Of a stretch of 64,000 nucleotides of DNA, positions 21,880 through 32,499 are shown piece after piece. How positions within the stretch are numbered: the stretch's first letter is position 1; each line of letters begins with the position of its first letter. The notes below the pieces were generated by a model. It had not been told where the DNA came from. It saw only the letters and a program-made list of their open reading frames with translations, and did not search any database. The translations under genes were made by a program, and so were the position numbers. Source of the stretch: Hofstenia miamia (lineage: Eukaryota > Xenacoelomorpha > Acoela); assembly GCA_004352715.1 (NCBI GenBank), contig SCFE01000078.1, forward strand, positions 1,096,659 through 1,160,658, written 5' to 3'.

Positions 21880-22879
21880 NNNNNNNNNNNNNNNNNNNNN
21901 NNNNNNNNNNNNNNNNNNNNNNNNNNNNNNNNNNNNNNNNNNNNNNNNNNNNNNNNNNNNNNNNNNNNNNNNNNNNNNNNNNNNNNNNNNNNNNNNNNNN
22001 NNNNNNNNNNNNNNNNNNNNNNNNNNNNNNNNNNNNNNNNNNNNNNNNNNNNNNNNNNNNNNNNNNNNNNNNNNNNNNNNNNNNNNNNNNNNNNNNNNNN
22101 NNNNNNNNNNNNNNNNNNNNNNNNNNNNNNNNNNNNNNNNNNNNNNNNNNNNNNNNNNNNNNNNNNNNNNNNNNNNNNNNNNNNNNNNNNNNNNNNNNNN
22201 NNNNNNNNNNNNNNNNNNNNNNNNNNNNNNNNNNNNNNNNNNNNNNNNNNNNNNNNNNNNNNNNNNNNNNNNNNNNNNNNNNNNNNNNNNNNNNNNNNNN
22301 NNNNNNNNNNNNNNNNNNNNNNNNNNNNNNNNNNNNNNNNNNNNNNNNNNNNNNNNNNNNNNNNNNNNNNNNNNNNNNNNNNNNNNNNNNNNNNNNNNNN
22401 NNNNNNNNNNNNNNNNNNNNNNNNNNNNNNNNNNNNNNNNNNNNNNNNNNNNNNNNNNNNNNNNNNNNNNNNNNNNNNNNNNNNNNNNNNNNNNNNNNNN
22501 NNNNNNNNNNNNNNNNNNNNNNNNNNNNNNNNNNNNNNNNNNNNNNNNNNNNNNNNNNNNNNNNNNNNNNNNNNNNNNNNNNNNNNNNNNNNNNNNNNNN
22601 NNNNNNNNNNNNNNNNNNNNNNNNNNNNNNNNNNNNNNNNNNNNNNNNNNNNNNNNNNNNNNNNNNNNNNNNNNNNNNNNNNNNNNNNNNNNNNNNNNNN
22701 NNNNNNNNNNNNNNNNNNNNNNNNNNNNNNNNNNNNNNNNNNNNNNNNNNNNNNNNNNNNNNNNNNNNNNNNNNNNNNNNNNNNNNNNNNNNNNNNNNNN
22801 NNNNNNNNNNNNNNNNNNNNNNNNNNNNNNNNNNNNNNNNNNNNNNNNNNNNNNNNNNNNNNNNNNNNNNNNNNNNNNN
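21880..22879. other. assembly gap of exactly 1000 N
   Basis: Fixed-length scaffold gap. Confidence 0.98.
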
Positions 22880-23050
22880 AATGGTGGCTGCTTATAGACG
22901 AGGACTTACTATAAATAATTAACTGTGTTTTCACTACAAAACAATAAATACAACCAGATATATACGTTTGCGATTGACTAATAATCGCAGAGTCCTAATT
23001 AAATTATTTAGTTTAACACAAAAAGCCATTGCATAAATTAGCAACATTAC

Positions 23051-23087
<37 letters not shown>

Positions 23088-23174
23088 GTGGCGCACGGAA
23101 ACCGCCGAATTTTAAACTTTGATTGCTCCTAAAATATTCATCTGATCGATTTCGACTCTTTCTAGTTTGGAAAA

Positions 23175-23681
23175 CCACTTTTTTATAAGAACAATTTTAT
23201 AAGACCAATGAGACTCAAAAATGCCAAAAAATAAGAACAATTTAAGAACAGTAGTGAGGCTGAAAGTACAAGCTAATTATTTTGTTTATCATTTAATTAG
23301 TGTGAAAAAGCAATCCCTTGGGGAATGTTTCCAAGTTGGTAACGTTAACCTGTTAATAATCGTTTGTTTACATAGCTGTCTTAATTTAGCAGAAACAACT
23401 TTCCAGTATTTTCACAGCATGTGACCATTGTGAGGTCATAATGACATAATATTATATGATGATTTTAAAAATATAAGGGATGTGGTAGATAATAAAAAAA
23501 TATAAAGTAGTTATAGCAAAAAGAATCAGTGGCACCTAAAATCCTCTAAATAGTAAAGTAAATAGCCAAAACTTTTTTACCTTAGAAAAAATAAGAACAA
23601 TTTAAGGCTCAAAGTGCCAAAAAAAAATAAGAACAGCTGAGCCTCAGCAAAAATTTACTGGTTCTTATAAAAAAAGTGTAT
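23175..23681. mobile_element. candidate inverted-repeat element with repeated ATAAGAACA words
   Basis: CCACTTTTTTATAAGAACAA near 23176 is mirrored by GTTCTTATAAAAAAAGTG near 23662-23679. Between them ATAAGAACA recurs several times next to CTCAAA and GCC words. A TA follows the right end, but the left side lacks a matching TA, so membership of the Tc1/mariner group is only suggested. No coding content. A (TA)n microsatellite lies just left at about 23050-23083. Confidence 0.4.
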
Positions 23682-23699
23682 AGGATTTATGATGATTAT

Positions 23700-24290
23700 A
23701 CCTGTTGTACTGAGAATTGTCCGAAAATTCTGATTCTATTGATCTAATGACATGTACTCATTTTGTTGACATCGAAAATCTAGATCAAGTTAATTAACTT
23801 AACATGAATCGTATTCCGTGTTATGTCATCAATTTACTAATTACGTGTCTACAAAAATATTATTAGAAACCGACTTGTTACTGTAGAGTAAATACGTTTT
23901 TTATTCTCTTTAACATTTTGCACAACGAATTGTGTGCAGTCTTGAAGTGAATATTGCTCAGTTACTCATGAAGAATGGATTATTATTATTCGATTGCAGA
24001 ACGAGCAAAATGAGCGGCTTTGTATGAATGGCTCAAGAGTCCAGTGGAAGTAGAAAGGCCTTATCATTCAGAGTATGGCAAGAACGCAGAAGCACCAGAT
24101 GCCCGTACCACCTTTTGGCCAGTGTTTGTGTGGTGACTGTCAATCGTAACCGGTCATCTTCTGAACAAACGAGCAGAATGTGGAAATGAATACAATTGTT
24201 TTTCAAGGATTGTGAAGAATTTCTGAAATTCACAGGTTGTTTAAGGATAACAGCAATTACATCTCCCATGAGAATATTTTAGATTATGTA
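23700..24290. other. spacer, no recognised gene
   Basis: A 78-codon minus-strand open frame at 24033-24269 lies in slightly GC-richer DNA but has no recognisable motif. A possible inverted pair (AAGTGATGCCAGGGTG near 24296 and CAGTGATGCTGTGGTG ending near 24476 on the minus strand) could mark a short hAT-type element without a clear target duplication. Confidence 0.3.
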
Positions 24291-24719
24291 TAGATAAGTG
24301 ATGCCAGGGTGAAATCGGTCAGAGGGACAGATTAATTTCAATTGAAACCTCGGGGCTAAATTTTGTTTGATATCATTTGTTAATATTGCACCATAATACT
24401 CTGAGTATTATTTATTAAAAATAAATCCAAACACTGACCCCGAGTCCGGCTCTTGGTCGCCACCACAGCATCACTGATGGAGACGGTCTTTGGGATTAAT
24501 GAATTTCTATCAATTTTCTAAAATATCAGAAGACTTACTATTCGAAACGATTCAACACTGTGTGTAAGATTGAAAATGCAATTGTATTGTATATAACAAA
24601 GCAAATTTTCTAGCAAGTATCTCTACCTTCCCTGTATCTCCCTGTAACTCACTCGGGTTAATTATTGTTCCACTTAATTACTTACAAGTTTTGCTGAAAA
24701 CCTCATTGAATTCGAAAAA

Positions 24720-25600
24720 GTTGTGAACAAAGTTATAGGTCTGAACTGAACACTACTTTAGTCTCGTCTTCAACAAACAGTAGTGGTGCCAAGCTGTCTT
24801 CTCGGAGAATGACCCGGCTAAGCTCAGCTTGTACCCATCTATCTCAGTCTTTGAGCTTCCCATTCTTTAGTAACACACCCCATTTCTGTGAAACTATTAG
24901 CCTCAAGTGTCCTCACTACCTATTTATGTGATAAGCTGTATATGTCTTCTCGTTCAATTCTACACCACATCTACACCACAGCCTGGTCAGCCAACAATTA
25001 ATATTCTCCTGACCCCCTTATGCTCCTATGAGATCCACCTGTTCTGTTTTAAGTAAGATGTCAGCCTACTTGAAATAACGGAAGTTATCAATTTCCAAAT
25101 GGTTGGTAGACTCGTAATTCGTCTTAAGTTGCTTCCCACTACTATTCACTCTGGGCACCTACTCACCAAACACTCCTCCAATGCTGCTGCTAGTCTCACG
25201 AAAGCTTGTGAACATCTTCCATTAATACCCATCACCTCATCCTTGCTTGACGCCTTCCAGTTTTTCATTTTCCTTAGTGCCTGCTTTAACTTTACAACTG
25301 TGATTACCGCTTTTCTGGTCCGAACACCTTCACCTTCTCACTGTCAATCTTTGGTAACCTATCCTCACATACTTTCCCAGAACTTTACTGTATTCTCACA
25401 TGCTCTAGCTGTTGTTTTCTCCTGCATATAGTCCTTTGTAGAATCCTCCTTCTTAGATCTCACACTTCATATCGCGTCTTTTGCCCTTGCTTTATACGTT
25501 CTCAGCATCTGCATATCAATCTGTGCTTAAGCTCTTCTGCTTCAGTTTTTATAGTTTTCCGCTTACCTACCCTACATCTGTACGGACTTACTTGTCCTTA
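24720..25600 (-). pseudogene. decayed R4/Dong-like non-LTR reverse transcriptase
   Basis: Across several minus-strand frames there is the ordered set of landmarks of a non-LTR reverse transcriptase: NTVKFWESM (about 25385), then KMKNWKASSKDEVMG (about 25255), then ITSLPTIWKLITSVISSRL (about 25090-25120), then EDSLAPLLFV (about 24770). In R4/Dong-type elements the corresponding blocks are a fingers segment ending NWK-x-PG-x-D, the SNYRPIT-LPT-WKLLT segment and the QGDSLSPLLF motif. Stops and frame changes are frequent, so this is an old dead copy. The YxDD motif is not recognised; the sequence seems truncated just after the SPLLF block. Clade assignment is by motif resemblance only. Confidence 0.6.
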
Positions 25601-25619
25601 TCTTAAGTATTTGCTGCTG

Positions 25620-26278
25620 AGCATAGTGACTTTATTCATTATTTTCTTTCATATTAGTTGATTTTTAGTTCTATATTCAAATATTATTTCAAAAAATTAT
25701 GAATATTTTATTTCCAATTTTGAAAACATGTTATCATATTATTGAAAGTACTATTCTATAAAATATTGATTCACATTTTGTATTTCTTCAGATTTTAAAC
25801 ACATTTGATTTTACAAACATTTCGATAGGTTTTATGCTTTTTGTTTAAAAATTTCTTAGACTTTCTGGAATCCGTAATTTCCAAGTAGGAACTTTCTTTT
25901 GATTTGACTAAATGATCTTCTCTACAACTGGAGAATGCTTATTATATAATTGATGCTTTGATAAAATTTGGCTTCTCATTATTGAACATTGATGCACAAT
26001 AGTTTTGACAACTTAGATTTAGTAAGTAAAACGAATTCTGCTTTACAAATTCTTTGAGAATGATTGTATTAGACTCATTTCCTCTCTCACCTTTTTATTG
26101 AGAAGTAATAAACACATTTTGGATGAAACCTTTTATGATGATTTAACAATTCTTCAAATAAGTTGTTTTAGTCAACAGAATTGATATGTCATTTTCATTA
26201 ACATCCTTTAATAATAATTTATTATCACGCAATAAATTATTCGTAGATGCATCAAGATTTGACAATTCTTCATATACG
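25620..26278. other. AT-rich spacer left of the mariner element
   Basis: No gene, repeat or RNA was recognised. Confidence 0.4.
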
Positions 26279-26279
26279 A

Positions 26280-27262
26280 TATAGTTAGAAGGAAAGTTTT
26301 GTCCGATTTTTGTTTTAACATATTTTTTAACCAAAATAATAGACAATTTTAGCAATATAATATATATTTGAACGTCTTCTCTCGGCTTGAATTCTCTCTT
26401 TTAAATCGTCCAATAAACCACAATAAACGATGGATGTCATCGTTTGTCCTTTTTCAAGGATTTTGTAATATATAACACCTCGACTATCCCAGAAGAATAT
26501 TGCTAATGACTTGTCAGGTGTTAAGCTTCTATTTACATTCTTGGTTATGGAATATTTCCTCCAGCCCAGCACTTTGTCTGATTGCAAGTGCCTTCGTTCC
26601 TCCATACAATCCATGTCTCATCAACTGTGATCAACCTTGATAAGAAGTTGTTAGTTCTAAATTTGACAAATAATTCTTGGCATATTTGTACACGTATTTC
26701 TTTGCTTCCTTCACTGAGTGCGTGAGGTACCCATTTGCAACACAAGTAACGTAGGCCAATAATCTTCTTCATGCACTCCAATATTGTAGAATGGCTATGA
26801 CCTATTGCATTTGCAATGTCATAAGTAGATGCTCTGGGAGAAGTTCGCAAGTATTCTTTTATTTCAACATCAAGATCCGTCGTATTTGGCCTGCCACTTC
26901 GTTCCTTGTCATCCAGATGGAAATCTCCTTCATTAAATCGTTCAATCCATCGTCGACAACTTCGTTCATTTAGTGTTTTGCCAAAGTGCTTCATTTATTT
27001 CCGCAGCCATCTTTGAGACATTCAAACTCCTCTTCCAACAATAGTACCTGATAGTTCTAATTTCCCGTTTTTTAAATTCCATTTCGATTTCCAAATTAAA
27101 TATTGACTGTCAAGTGAATAAAGAATTATAGTAGTGTGACTGGTTATTAATAATTATTGATAAATATTTTTATATTCTGTTACTTCTGTTAAAATAATGC
27201 TAAAACAAAATGTTTAAAAAATGTTAAAACAAAAATCGGACAAAACTTTCCGTCTAACCCTA
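26280..27262 (-). mobile_element. mariner-family element with long terminal inverted repeats, 3'-deleted
   Basis: The left end, GTTAGAAGGAAAGTTTTGTC (from about 26283), and the right end, read on the minus strand as GGTTAGACGGAAAGTTTTGT (from about 27260), continue to match through the following CCGATTTTTGTTTTAACA, giving inverted repeats of about 40 bp. TATA occurs at both borders, consistent with a TA target duplication. At about 980 bp it is shorter than a typical 1.3-kb mariner, and the last third of the transposase gene is missing. Confidence 0.8.
26345..27082 (-). pseudogene. mariner transposase, frameshifted and C-terminally deleted
   Basis: The reading starts at ATG 27082 (MEFKKREIRTIRYY) and changes frame near 26985. 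It then runs through the two-part helix-turn-helix DNA-binding domain: CRRWIERFNEGDF, SGRPNT, and YDIANAIGHSHSTI. The WVPHALSE linker follows, then the first catalytic Asp in LITVDETWI. A second frame change near 26600 leads to the second catalytic Asp in FFWDSRGVIYYKIL and to LKERIQAE. The block with the third Asp (normally PPYSPDL in the family) is absent, and the terminal repeat follows directly. The protein would bind the terminal repeats and cut at TA, but cannot be active as it stands. Confidence 0.85.
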
Positions 27263-27264
27263 TA

Positions 27265-28220
27265 TAAAATGTTAGCTGTTTTGACAAAAACTTAGTTGAT
27301 GCTTTTAAATTGATATTCTTAATGTTTTTTAATGGCGCTTCTTACGTTTTGGTCTCTTGACTTATTCATTAAACCAAACAATGTCATTACTTCTATTATT
27401 TTTCAGTTATTCAATAATGGGGGCATCCTCACTTAAGTGTTTGTTGGATGTTTCGACATTAGAAACTAATCATTATTGTTAATAAATTTGCATGAAATCA
27501 TTAGTTTCGGTTAGATTTCGTATCAGGTGAAGTGTACTTGCCTTTAAATTTCTTATTTGATATGTATTTCCAAGAGAATTTCTCAAATTGTTTTTTGAAT
27601 TATCTTTTTTAATATTCTGAAAAGTTTGATATAATTTGCAAAATTGGGCTTCGATTTATAAGATATGTTGAAACCATTAACCAGGTTTTCTAAATCAACA
27701 AAAAAGTTCAAAAGTTTCTGTAATTTATCATTTCTTTTAACAGTATTGTCTTAAAATGTTGAAAATAATAAGAAAAATATCATCAATGCAAACCTAAAGT
27801 TAACTTACTTCAAATTTTATCACCAATTTTTTTTGATCATCCAGGTTCTTCTCACGCGTTCTTAATTCAAAACTATTATAATGTTTCAATTAATATAGTT
27901 GTGTGCATAACTTTAAATTAATAGTTTTGTAAGAGACGAACAATAAATTTAGATACTGGTCGCAATTTTCTAGGCGTCAAGACAAGAAATACAATGCAAA
28001 ATAATACATAGCAAGGAATATTTACAAATATGCAAAATTATATATTAGCTTGGCCTATTGCAATATTAGTGTCTATTGATAGAGTAATAGGGATTTTAAA
28101 ATTTATAAGTTCGCAATTTCAGGTCTTTTATATCATAAAAAAAGTATTTTTAAAATTTGTGTTAAAATTTTTAATCTACCTATTTGTTTGGTGTAGTTTT
28201 GTATGCCAATGAAATTAAGA
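27265..28220. other. AT-rich spacer, no recognised feature
   Basis: No gene, terminal repeats or RNA recognised; small open frames lack motifs. Confidence 0.4.
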
Positions 28221-28222
28221 CA

Positions 28223-28300
28223 GCAGTAGTTTACGCAAGGACATGGTAGAATTTCCCCCGTCAGGTTTTTAAAATTGACTTTGACTGATTAATTGGTCTT
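28223..28300. mobile_element. fragment of the CAGKGGCGTAC miniature family
   Basis: CAGTAGTTTACGCAAGG followed by TTTCCCCCGTCAGGTTTT and TTGACTTTGACTGATTAA matches the left ends of the copies at 29528 and 43537. The right half is missing. Confidence 0.6.
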
Positions 28301-28587
28301 CTCAAATTATAACTCATGTTTCTTACATTACAATATAATGTTCATAAGTATTATATTTATCATTAATGCAATATCGGATGACAGTGGAATGGAATTCCTT
28401 AAAATTGATTAAGGCAATGAATATTATGTGCAATATTTTATGTACTATGTTGTAATTTTCACTATAAATCTACATGAAGGTTAGTGTTACACGAAATAAA
28501 TATACATAGATATCTAGAATAGACCTAATGCACATCAAACAAATGATTTTAAGAATTAAGATCCTCCAACAACAACAAATTTTTATG

Positions 28588-28640
28588 CAGAGCCCATATG
28601 CCCGGCCCGTGCCCGTTACGTGCCCTACCCCAGGATATAA
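28588..28640. repeat. hAT-type end with GCCCG words
   Basis: CAGAGCCCATATGCCCGGCC starts at 28588 and is followed by further GTGCCCG words. The same words occur inverted at about 30950-30995 (GGGCCGGGCACAGGCACGGG). They could be the two subterminal regions of one element of about 2.4 kb with the 29528-29750 element nested inside, but a matching right terminus was not found. Confidence 0.35.
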
Positions 28641-29527
28641 AGCTCACACAGGGTCTTCAGTAATATTATTCCTTGTTTTGCGAATGCATGAGCATATTTT
28701 TAAAGTTGCAATTGATTCTGTTTCTTAGAATCTCCAGAGTAAAAAAATCCTTCGGATCAAGACCAAAATTCCTTAGATCAAATAAAGTTTTATGATCACA
28801 ACGCCTGTACATTAATTATAAAGAACAATGCTTCCTTGTTAAATTTGTTGAAAACACTTTTCAGTAATTATTAACATCTCATGCCGTTTTATCAATACTA
28901 ATTTGTCTTTCCAAACTAAAAGGACCATTTATTATCACAGCACTGTATGGGTAAATACAATTAGTTGCTATGCTTCTCAAAGATTTAAGGTGGTATCAAT
29001 ATCACTTAATAATCTCGTCCGGTCCTGCCGATTTTTTAATCCAGATTTTGATAATACAGTATTTTTATAATAATCACCACACTTCTTGTTGTTGAACTTT
29101 GTATTATGGGAATTATGCAATATTGTAGTATTAGTATTTTTTATGCAGCTCTATATTTTTCATATAATACAAAATTGTATTTTTCGTTTTAATTATTTTT
29201 GCAAATAGAAAATGTACACATTCTTTCGAGGTATCTACCTATCCAGTTGAAGTATTTTTTGATAGAACAAGTTTTCAAATCCCGCCAAATATTTTTTGAG
29301 TGCAGTTTTTTTCAGGTGTAGAAATTCGATTTAATATGAATTTGTATAAGGAATTCAAATTATGATGTATACGAAACTGCGAATTATTGACCAATTTTCC
29401 AAATTTAAGTAAAACAACATAATTGCGATTGTTGCAAAGTGTTTGCAGGTGCACAGGTTAATATATTTTTTTCTTTTTAAGGCATTTTTATGAGGTGAAA
29501 TATAGATGGTACTTTACATAATGCATA
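28641..29527. other. AT-rich spacer, no recognised feature
   Basis: Nothing assigned apart from possible interior sequence of the element suggested at 28588. Confidence 0.35.
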
Positions 29528-29750
29528 CAGATGACTTACGCAAGGGGGACATAGTGCAATCTCCCCCGTCAGGTTTTCAAAATTGATTTTGATTGGCTAA
29601 ATCGAAAAATTTTCGGTAAAATAATTGAAAAACATGACATCGTGAAATGCATTATCAACTCAGTATTTTCAAAAATGTTTGCGGGCCTCGCCCCGTTTTT
29701 GGTCATGACCAAGATGTCTCCTCCATCAGAAAATCCTGCGTACGCCCCTG
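29528..29750. mobile_element. miniature hAT-type element, CAGKGGCGTAC family, second copy
   Basis: Left end CAGATGACTTACGCAAGGG; right end on the minus strand CAGGGGCGTACGCAGGATTT. The interior shares CCCCCGTCAGGTTTTC, GATTTTGATTG, ATCGTGAAATGCATT and the GCGGGCCTCGCCCCG hairpin with the copy at 43537. No target duplication is evident here. Confidence 0.7.
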
Positions 29751-31022
29751 TACGATAGCACAGTACTAAAAACAATCGTTTAGTTTTCATAAAAAATAAT
29801 GTTTTCAGAGGAAACCATATTTTTCATTGGTGAAAAGAACAAGTGCAATATTGCTTCAAAAATTGAATATTTTATAATTAAAGTTTACAAAGCAATTAGT
29901 TTGCTTTCGACGTTGTTTAGCATTAGAAAGCTTTCATTTTCAATTAACAGAATGTAGAAAAACAGAACAATGTTTGTTCAAACAACAAATACATCGACAA
30001 ATTTTAAAACATGACAGAGCGCTTATGAACAATAGATACAACAGATATTCAATTACCATTAGGTATACTTATCTAATAGACACATAAATGTTGCTTCAAG
30101 TGATCAACAGTCATGAACATTCGTTTCGGCATGCATTAAATTTGCCACATCGCCTAAAGCCCAATCCTAACCTTGGGCCTTTAAAGGCTATGAGTATCAA
30201 TTGCATGGATTTTTTCTTCTTTATAACTTGTACAAATATCCTCATAAATGTGTAAATATTCCCGTGGATTTCATGTAAGGCATTCAGGTTTTCTTTGCAC
30301 GCCCCCCCACTCCCTCCGTATTACGGTTCTGTGACATTATCGAGCATCTTATCCTGACTGCAAAGAAATATCTGCCATTGCTGTTGCGTTATAGCTTCAG
30401 GACGAAACTGAAAGCTACCATAATGAAGAACAATTCCTAAATAAAGTTATAAAACGTCCAACATATGTGAGTCTTGAGTTTCGAGGTGTTGTAGGAACAG
30501 ATAAAATTCAGTGAAATATTTGGCATGTGAGACATTCGCGTGTGAAATACGATGGAAAATGTGAGCTATCATAGAAATATACGTTAATGAAAACTGTGTC
30601 CAAATATGGGTAAAAATCTGCTTTATGCCTTTAGCATAACCATCCTAAAAACCTGATTATGGTTATGACGGTTGAAGCACGTTTTCTCAATGATTGACAA
30701 AACTTGTGGAATAATTTTCTCAAAACGGGACTTAATTGTGATTTTATAGTTAAAATTGAACTTCTCAATGATTTTAACAAAAAATTTACTTTTTTATTGA
30801 TGGTTATGACAGTCTAAATATGTTTCTTTTTAATAGCACAGTTAAAGGTTTTCTTGTTACATCAAGCAATTTTAGTTAAATAGCATTCAGCTACGGGTAT
30901 AACAGGCTTAGCATACCGGCACGGACAAACCAACTCGCCTATTCTCATGGGTAGGGCTATGGGCCGGGCACAGGCACGGGTCCTACTCCAGTTTATTATA
31001 CTTAATAATGCAAGTTATTACG

Positions 31023-31054
<32 letters not shown>

Positions 31055-32000
31055 CGTTTGCGGGTTGTATTCGGGGATGGGAACACATATATCAGTGCGT
31101 CTCAAAAACCACTCTAGAGGAGATAGACAATAGTTTATGTTTCAAGTAGGTTGTGTCATTCCAATTTTCTCTTTACTACCATATGTATCTCCAGTAAGTT
31201 TCTTAGGGTTAAGCATTTTATATTTCACAGGCTTACTTCTAAATACTTATATTACTATATGCGAGTTGAGTAGTAGGTATATTTGTATAATCGCTATAGC
31301 AAATAGTAATCAATTTATAAAGCACCAGATAAAAACAATGTCATTTCCCTTGATAGTGGATTCTCATGATGAAGTAGAAGTTTCTTCCACTCGGCATTGG
31401 CCAAGGTGGTATACCTAAATAGATTATTGTTACTAAGTTACTACTTTGAGCATTTGCACTATATTTTTTATTATATAGTCGAATTAGGCAAATTGTGTTG
31501 GGCTCCTTATTGTAATTGTAGACAAATCGTGACCAGGCTAACCACTCATAGGCCTCTCAACCCCTCTCGATTCTACACTATATAGAGAAGATTTATTATA
31601 CCACAAACCGCTTCTTATTAAATACTAAATTAAAACAAATGCTTAAAAAATTATTTTCATTTTTCCTGAAATATATCTTTCATCAACCACATAGATGTAT
31701 AGTGTATTATATAATTTCATTAAAATATAAGATATTCTTAAGTATTATACACTGTACATATATTCTAATGAATATTGTCAAAATGTGAGGCTGGATAAGT
31801 ATTTTTTTTCAACAAAAATATTTTTTACAAGTATGAATAATATGAAATCAAATTTAATTTTAGAGTGTATAAACGGCAGTCCGAATTCCCTTAAACTACT
31901 GAATATGTGTAAATGATTATTGATGGCTCTCAAAACATTCTTGCAAATAGTTTACATAAAATTACATAGTTTTGATTACTTTCCAACATTGTGTAATTGT
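29751..32000. other. mostly unassigned AT-rich DNA with a (TA)n microsatellite
   Basis: A (TA)n tract is at about 31024-31052. The GC-word cluster near 30940-30995 is described with 28588. A hydrophobic open frame at 31137-31418 on the plus strand has no start context or motif and is not called. Confidence 0.4.
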
Positions 32001-32024
32001 ACTGTCAAATATGTAAGTATAGGT

Positions 32025-32300
32025 TCAGAAATTGACATGGGTCGGGGCAGGTCGAGCTTGGAACGAGGTATTGGCAAAAATGGGGACCGTTCAAAAAACT
32101 GACTCTTATGCAACAGTTAACACAAATCAACATTGTGCCGAAACATATAATTTTCAGTTTATTACAAGTTTGTAACTTACACAAATTTGGTCTAGCAAAG
32201 CGAAAAATATAGAAATATTTTTAACAAGCATAACGAAATGGGCCAAATGGGCACCAAATTAAACGGACCGGGCGGGATGGGGGTTGGGCCCAAGGCATCA
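32025..32300. repeat. two GC-rich word clusters (GGGTCGGGGCAGG and GACCGGGCGGGATGGGGG)
   Basis: G-rich words near 32037-32090 and 32264-32292 stand out from AT-rich flanks. They resemble hAT subterminal words, but inverted ends and target duplications were not found. Confidence 0.3.
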
Positions 32301-32499
32301 TGGTCTCGCTTGTTCCTAAAGTTTTGGCTCATGCCAATCTCTGGCTAGGATCTATATTGCAATTGGCTCTTCATTATATTGATATTTATGATCTATTGCG
32401 ACTAATATATATTTCTGAGTACTGTAGCCAGGGATTGGAAATTATTTATTGCAAACAAATATTCTTAATAGCTGCTCAATTAATGTAGGATGTTGTTTT

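Noticed and set aside
21834-22934. Long open frames across 21880-22879 on both strands
   Set aside because: Composed almost entirely of N; no real coding evidence at either edge.
26143-26355. Separate 70-codon minus-strand gene at the mariner left end
   Set aside because: It runs through the terminal inverted repeat and flank, and no family match is visible.
28580-29148. TTTTTATGCAG at 28580 and again near 29138, as a possible target duplication
   Set aside because: The right copy is not preceded by an inverted end, and an A/T-rich 11-mer can recur by chance.
31137-31418. Hydrophobic plus-strand open frame
   Set aside because: AT-rich DNA encodes hydrophobic residues by chance; there is no family motif or splice context.
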